NCBI GenBank assembly: GCA_004352715.1
Contig: SCFE01000098.1
Location: forward strand, 1,596,902 to 1,660,901
Direction of reading: 5' to 3'
Origin: Hofstenia miamia
Taxonomy: Eukaryota > Xenacoelomorpha > Acoela
Length of the DNA stretch: 64,000 nt
Below are positions 58,875 to 64,000 of this stretch, in pieces. Made by a program: the position numbers and the translations under genes. Each line of letters starts with the position of its first letter. Positions within the stretch are counted from its first letter, which is position 1. Under the pieces are notes generated by a model. That model was not told the DNA's origin and did no database searches. It worked only from the letters and a program-made list of their open reading frames with translations.

Positions 58875-59407
58875 TTATTATTATTTCATTACTTCTCACA
58901 GCTTCATGCTGGTATCCCTCTCAGCTCGGGGAACTCACCAGTTACAAGGTAGTATGAGAGCTTTCCTCAGGACTCTAGCTGTTCCTAACAGTGCTGCCTT
59001 CTGTGCTACTGCACCTCCCCATTTTGGTACTCCCAACTCCTTCAAGTATCTCTTATGCTTCTTACTTAATGCTCCTAGTGCTCCTATTCTACCGGGACTA
59101 CTTTGACCTTCTTCAATTTCCACAGCCTTTCTATTTCCTCTGCCAACTCTCTATACTTGTCTATCTTCTCTTTCTCCTTGCTTTCTACATTCCTGTCCTT
59201 TGGTACTGCTATGTCTATCACTGTTCCCAATCTTTTCTCTTTGTCTACTACTACTATGTCTGGCCTCCGGGCTTCTATCACCTTGCTTGTCTGTATGTTG
59301 AAGTCCCACAGTATCTTAACCTTCTCATTTTCTATGACGCCCTGTGGCTTGTGCTCATACCACTTGTCTCCTGCTTCTAACCCATGCTGCCTGCTCAAAC
59401 TCCAGTG
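58875..59407 (-). mobile_element. R2/NeSL-like LINE, 3' end (copy A)
   Basis: On the minus strand this holds the restriction-like endonuclease: EARRPDIVVVDKEKRLGTVI, then DIAVPKDRNVESKEKEK, then ERLWKLKKVKVVPVE. The RPD...D...DIAVP spacing is the PD-(D/E)XK signature of the R2 superclade. The frame stops at 59084 and continues in another frame to the 3' UTR. The element ends about 58875 with an (ATA)-type tail. It is joined at the single N (59408) to a second copy of the same region. Confidence 0.75.
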
Positions 59408-59408
59408 N

Positions 59409-59884
59409 ATTTCCTCTGCCAACTCTCTATACTTGTCTATCTTCTCTTTCTCCTTGCTTTCTACATTCCTGTCCTTTGGTACTGCTATGTCTATCACTGT
59501 TCCCAATCTTTTCTCTTTGTCTACTACTACTATGTCTGGCCTCCATGCTTCTATCACCTTGCTTGTCTGTATGTTGAAATCCCACAGTATCTTCTCATTT
59601 TCTATGACGCCCTGTGGGTTGTGCTCATATTACTTGTCTCCTGCTTCTAACCCATGCTGCCTGTTGAAACTCCAGTGTACCATTTTTCCCACCTTGTCAT
59701 GCCTGAACTTATACTCATTCTGTGTCAACTTCTCACACCCTGCTATCAGATGATCTATTGTCTCCGCCTCTTTCTTACATAGACTACACTTATCACTTAC
59801 TTCTACTCTTCTGTCTATATGCTACTTCACCCAGTTTGTTCTTATTGCTTGCTCCTGTGCTGCTATTATCAGTGCTTCTGTTTC
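59409..59884 (-). mobile_element. R2/NeSL-like LINE, endonuclease region (copy B)
   Basis: This repeats the same endonuclease segment (RPDIVVVDKEKRLGTVIDIA) and continues 5'-ward into the zinc-knuckle region seen in copy C, ending at the N gap. It differs from A and C by several substitutions and a small deletion, so it is a separate copy and not an exact assembly echo. Confidence 0.7.
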
Positions 59885-60302
59885 NNNNNNNNNNNNNNNN
59901 NNNNNNNNNNNNNNNNNNNNNNNNNNNNNNNNNNNNNNNNNNNNNNNNNNNNNNNNNNNNNNNNNNNNNNNNNNNNNNNNNNNNNNNNNNNNNNNNNNNN
60001 NNNNNNNNNNNNNNNNNNNNNNNNNNNNNNNNNNNNNNNNNNNNNNNNNNNNNNNNNNNNNNNNNNNNNNNNNNNNNNNNNNNNNNNNNNNNNNNNNNNN
60101 NNNNNNNNNNNNNNNNNNNNNNNNNNNNNNNNNNNNNNNNNNNNNNNNNNNNNNNNNNNNNNNNNNNNNNNNNNNNNNNNNNNNNNNNNNNNNNNNNNNN
60201 NNNNNNNNNNNNNNNNNNNNNNNNNNNNNNNNNNNNNNNNNNNNNNNNNNNNNNNNNNNNNNNNNNNNNNNNNNNNNNNNNNNNNNNNNNNNNNNNNNNN
60301 NN
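59885..60302. other. Assembly gap within R2-like copies
   Basis: 418 N between two copies of the same element part. The missing sequence is probably more of that element. Confidence 0.9.
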
Positions 60303-62235
60303 AACTCCAGTGTACCATTCTTCCCACCTTGTCATGCCTGAACTTATACTCATTCTGTGCCAACTTCTCACACCCTGCTATCAGATGATCTACTGTCTCC
60401 GCCTCTTTCTTACATAGCCTACACTTATCACTTACTTGTACTCTTCTGTCTATATGCTTCTTCACCCAGTCTGTTCTTATTGCTTGCTCCTGTGCTGCCA
60501 TTATCAGTGCTTCTGTTTCTCTCTTCAGTCCTGCCTTCTTTAACCACTTGTTGCTCTCTTCTCTGTCACACATTTCTGTGTTCCTCCAGTATTCTCCATG
60601 CATTGCCTTCTGCATATACCTTGTTTGTTTCTCTGATTACATCCTACTCTGGTATAGCTTCTTTCCTTCACTCTCAGTTCTTATCTTCCTTAACTCCTTA
60701 GTGACCTCCAGTAGTGACCCTCTAGGTTGTCCTTTTACGTATTCCTTTAGCCCTAGTGCTTCTGCCTCTACAGTTTCCTTCACACTTAGCAGCCCTTTCC
60801 CTCCCTTATGCCTTGCCATGTACAGCCTATCTACATCTCCGTTAAGGTTGAATGCTCTCTCTGCTGCTTGTATCATCCTTGTCTCCCTGTCTAATTCCCT
60901 CAGTTCATTCTTGTTCCACCTAACTATTCCTGCCGAATGTCTCAACACTGGTATTGCCAATGTAATTATTGCCTGTATGCTATTCTGCCAATTTAATGCT
61001 GACTTCTGTTGTACTTTCCTTACTCTCCTCTTGTATTCTTTTCTTAGCCTCATCTTCATTTCCTCATGATCTGTTCTATCTTTCTCTATCACACCTAAAT
61101 ACGTGTACACCTCTTTGACTTCCTCAATCTTATCCCCACTGCTCGTCTTTAAACCATCCCCATCTACACACTTTCCTCTAGTCATTGTTACTGCCGCACA
61201 CTTTCCTAATCCAAACTCTAACCCTGAATCTCTGCATGCCTTCTCAAATGTTTCCACTTGCTTCTGCAACATCTTCCTTGAACTAGCATACATCTTCAGG
61301 TCGTCCATGTACCACAGATGACTCACTGCTCTACCGGACACCCACTCACACACACACTCCTCCAAGGCTACTGCTAGTCTCTCATGAACCCTTGTGAACT
61401 TCTTCAGCCAATACCCATGTACCTCATCTCTGCTTGGCACCTTCCAATTCTTCATCATCTTTAGAGTCTCCTTCAGCTTTGCAGTTGTGATTACTTCTTA
61501 TTCTTATCTGAACTCCTTTTGCATCTGCTCAATCTCTATCTCTGGTCCCTCACTTCCCCCCATATTGTCTCAGAACCTTACTGCATCCTTGCCTGTTCTA
61601 GATCAGCTTTTTCTCCTGCATCTAGTTTGTAGAATCTTCCTTCTTAGGTCTCAAGCTTCATATTGTCTCTTGTTTGCTTTGCTCTTGCCCTATATTTTCC
61701 CAGTTTCTCAGCTTCTGCAACTAATATCTGCTTTAGCTCTTCTCTTGAAGTTTCTATAGTCTTCCCCTTATCTACCCTGCACTTGTCCTGTACTGTCTTA
61801 TTTGTCCTGATCTTCCCTATTTGCTGCCTAATATTTGCCACTTTGTTCTCAATTCTTCTCTTCCATGCTGGCTTTCTGTCTCTCTTATCTTCTTGTCCTC
61901 TTTTCGTTTTCATGTTCATGCCTACATTCTTCAGTACCTCACATGCACCTGCATACACTAAGCTATTTACTTCTGTGACACTCCTAGCATCTATCCTCGC
62001 CAACACTATTGACTTTTGATGTCTCTACTGCTAGGTTGCTTTTCTTAACTCCTTTTGGAACTGGCACCTAGTTCTCTCACCTATTTCTTCCTTCATCTTT
62101 TTCTTGATTGCTGCTTCAGTTTCTGCGTCCACTGGTTCTTCTGCTTCCGTCACTTCTGTCCCAACGTCTATCACTTCATCTTCCCTTTGCTTAGCCTGTT
62201 CAATTCTCTTTTTCCCCTTACTCTCATCCAAATAT
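60303..62235 (-). mobile_element. R2/NeSL-like LINE, main copy with reverse-transcriptase core deleted (copy C)
   Basis: Reading leftward from 62231: an acidic N-terminal frame (MDESKGKKRIEQAKQREDEV), then a frame (62006-61644) with KPAWKRRIENKVANIRQQIG. The open frame 61458-60637 comes next (KVPSRDEVHGYWLKKFTRVH, then VSHLWYMDDLKMYASS, then KEVYTYLGVIEK and DRLYMARHKGGKGLLSVKET). The next frame holds CRLCKKEAETVDHLIAGC, the CCHC knuckle that precedes the restriction-like endonuclease. Motif C (YMDD, 61311-61300) stands only about 45 residues after the VHGYWLKKF block. RT motifs 0 to B, normally some 250 residues, are therefore missing without loss of frame. An (ATT)n array borders the 5' end. 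Confidence 0.8.
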
Positions 62236-62238
62236 AAC

Positions 62239-62240
<2 letters not shown>

Positions 62241-62271
<31 letters not shown>
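62241..62271. repeat. (TTA)n microsatellite at the edge of an N gap
   Basis: About ten ATT units between the R2-like 5' end and the gap. Confidence 0.85.
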
Positions 62272-63271
62272 NNNNNNNNNNNNNNNNNNNNNNNNNNNNN
62301 NNNNNNNNNNNNNNNNNNNNNNNNNNNNNNNNNNNNNNNNNNNNNNNNNNNNNNNNNNNNNNNNNNNNNNNNNNNNNNNNNNNNNNNNNNNNNNNNNNNN
62401 NNNNNNNNNNNNNNNNNNNNNNNNNNNNNNNNNNNNNNNNNNNNNNNNNNNNNNNNNNNNNNNNNNNNNNNNNNNNNNNNNNNNNNNNNNNNNNNNNNNN
62501 NNNNNNNNNNNNNNNNNNNNNNNNNNNNNNNNNNNNNNNNNNNNNNNNNNNNNNNNNNNNNNNNNNNNNNNNNNNNNNNNNNNNNNNNNNNNNNNNNNNN
62601 NNNNNNNNNNNNNNNNNNNNNNNNNNNNNNNNNNNNNNNNNNNNNNNNNNNNNNNNNNNNNNNNNNNNNNNNNNNNNNNNNNNNNNNNNNNNNNNNNNNN
62701 NNNNNNNNNNNNNNNNNNNNNNNNNNNNNNNNNNNNNNNNNNNNNNNNNNNNNNNNNNNNNNNNNNNNNNNNNNNNNNNNNNNNNNNNNNNNNNNNNNNN
62801 NNNNNNNNNNNNNNNNNNNNNNNNNNNNNNNNNNNNNNNNNNNNNNNNNNNNNNNNNNNNNNNNNNNNNNNNNNNNNNNNNNNNNNNNNNNNNNNNNNNN
62901 NNNNNNNNNNNNNNNNNNNNNNNNNNNNNNNNNNNNNNNNNNNNNNNNNNNNNNNNNNNNNNNNNNNNNNNNNNNNNNNNNNNNNNNNNNNNNNNNNNNN
63001 NNNNNNNNNNNNNNNNNNNNNNNNNNNNNNNNNNNNNNNNNNNNNNNNNNNNNNNNNNNNNNNNNNNNNNNNNNNNNNNNNNNNNNNNNNNNNNNNNNNN
63101 NNNNNNNNNNNNNNNNNNNNNNNNNNNNNNNNNNNNNNNNNNNNNNNNNNNNNNNNNNNNNNNNNNNNNNNNNNNNNNNNNNNNNNNNNNNNNNNNNNNN
63201 NNNNNNNNNNNNNNNNNNNNNNNNNNNNNNNNNNNNNNNNNNNNNNNNNNNNNNNNNNNNNNNNNNNNNNN
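62272..63271. other. Assembly gap of exactly 1000 N
   Basis: A round-number gap of unknown true length. Confidence 0.95.
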
Positions 63272-63276
63272 AAGTT

Positions 63277-63787
63277 TTGAGTCACAGGCTGCTCCCCACA
63301 TGTACTTTGTTGGGTAAGCATGTTGGTAAGCATGTGGATGTCTCTTGTGGGTATAGCAAGTTTGTTGTTTATTATAGTAATTGGTAAGGCACCTAGAGGA
63401 TTTCCCTTATTGATGATGCATGAATAGTATTTTTTAAACATGTTGGTTACTTTGGTGCTTTTGCCAGGTGGTGACATTGGTAGAGTAGTTTTGTATAAAA
63501 GCCCAATTCTTTAACTTCAAGGAGATAGGAATGACCAATATTTTGTGGAATTTGCGTTTTCATAGTTTTTAACAGATTTTGTGTGATATAAGGAATTGTA
63601 AGGTGAAATTTTCTGTTAAATTGATGGCTATGAGCCATAGTGCTGATTTAGCATTCATGTCTGGTACTTGTATTTTTTCATAGAAGGCTGTTATGAAGTT
63701 GGTATGATTTTGGAGGTTTGTACTTGGTTGAATGTCAGTTAGTATGCCTTTGACTTGATTGGTGATAGGAGCTAGATGGAGAAACAA
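63277..63787 (-). pseudogene. Unidentified broken coding sequence, probably from a mobile element
   Basis: Three minus-strand frames follow one another with overlaps. The first (63787-63569) contains IQVPDMNAKSALWLIAINLT. The second (63638-63447) contains NIGHSYLLEVKELGFYTK. The third (from 63477 to the gap) contains PPGKSTKVTNMFKKYYSCII and AIPTRDIHMLTNML. Their composition and end-to-end order suggest one protein interrupted by two frameshifts. Base composition is less AT-rich than the host flanks. I do not recognise the family; a gag-like or other transposon protein is a guess. Confidence 0.4.
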
Positions 63788-63789
63788 TG

Positions 63790-64000
63790 TTAATAGTAGG
63801 CAATGTGTTATTGGTGGGCCTGTCTGCTTTGATATCAGACTAGATGGTTTTTATCTTGTTGAGACTTGAGAGTGTGAACTGATTGTGAGAAAGTGAAGCT
63901 AAAATGAATATCTGTAATGTTAGGCAGAGCAGGTTTGCTATGTGGTAGTTAATGGGATTGTGCCTGCAGTAGAATGATGATTGCTAAATATTTGTTGTCC
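63790..64000. other. Right edge, nothing recognised
   Basis: GT-rich plus-strand sequence continuous in style with the broken coding sequence to its left. It may be more of the same element. Confidence 0.3.

Noticed and set aside
59103-62237. Long plus-strand frames rich in Leu, Ser, Cys and Tyr
   Set aside because: They are shadows of the minus-strand R2-like coding sequence. The minus frames carry recognisable motifs and the plus frames do not.
1-64000. CRISPR arrays, bacterial operons, ribosome binding sites
   Set aside because: The sequence is an animal genome with introns and eukaryotic transposons. No spaced direct-repeat array was seen.

Overview
The window is nuclear DNA from a multicellular animal. 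It is very AT-rich, its genes are split by introns with ordinary GT/AG boundaries, and it is crowded with (TA)n arrays and with many families of mobile elements, mostly broken. Recognisable host genes are the longin SNARE YKT6, the centrosomal LisH protein CEP20 (FOPNL) and a RING/B-box TRIM protein. The element mix (piggyBac, Tc1, hAT, Penelope-like, several LINEs with an APE-type endonuclease, and an R2/NeSL-like LINE with a restriction-like endonuclease) fits an invertebrate such as a tunicate or cnidarian. Nothing seen fixes the phylum.

Layout. 1-2.0 kb: a piggyBac transposase with intact catalytic residues, its right end, then a second piggyBac fragment. 3.7-4.0 kb: an orphan reading frame. 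5.4-7.3 kb: two minus-strand YKT6 exons encoding the longin domain. 8.3-12.3 kb: LINE fragments, including an assembly-scrambled APE-type LINE. 12.75-13.38 kb: a short piggyBac-type element flanked by TTAA. 14.7-19.6 kb: CEP20 on the plus strand, with hAT-like elements in its introns. 21.2-22.4 kb: a 505-bp inverted-repeat element and a dead LINE. 22.6-32.0 kb: exons of an unrecognised coiled-coil gene on the minus strand, interrupted by a Penelope-like element whose middle is present twice. 33.2-33.7 kb: one short transposon nested inside another. 34.7-35.1 kb: a very decayed LINE. 37.0-37.2 kb: a cluster of four copies of one 14-mer. 38.5-38.9 kb: two exons of an unknown plus-strand gene. 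41.1-43.5 kb: exons of an unknown minus-strand membrane protein around an assembly gap. 43.6-47.7 kb: a decayed hAT element holding a large inverted repeat, a Tc1 element and a second hAT element. 48.4-49.5 kb: the TRIM gene with a homopolymer frameshift. 53.1-55.8 kb: LINE 3' ends. 56.5-57.3 kb: a small membrane-protein frame and a possible exon. 58.9-62.2 kb: an R2/NeSL-like LINE on the minus strand, its 3' part present three times and its reverse-transcriptase core missing. 63.3-63.8 kb: an unidentified broken reading frame.

The host genes do not form an operon or pathway. YKT6 acts in membrane fusion, CEP20 at centrosomes and cilia, and the TRIM protein is probably a ubiquitin ligase. Six N gaps and six single-N joints lie in or beside repeats. 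Several apparent duplications may therefore be assembly products.
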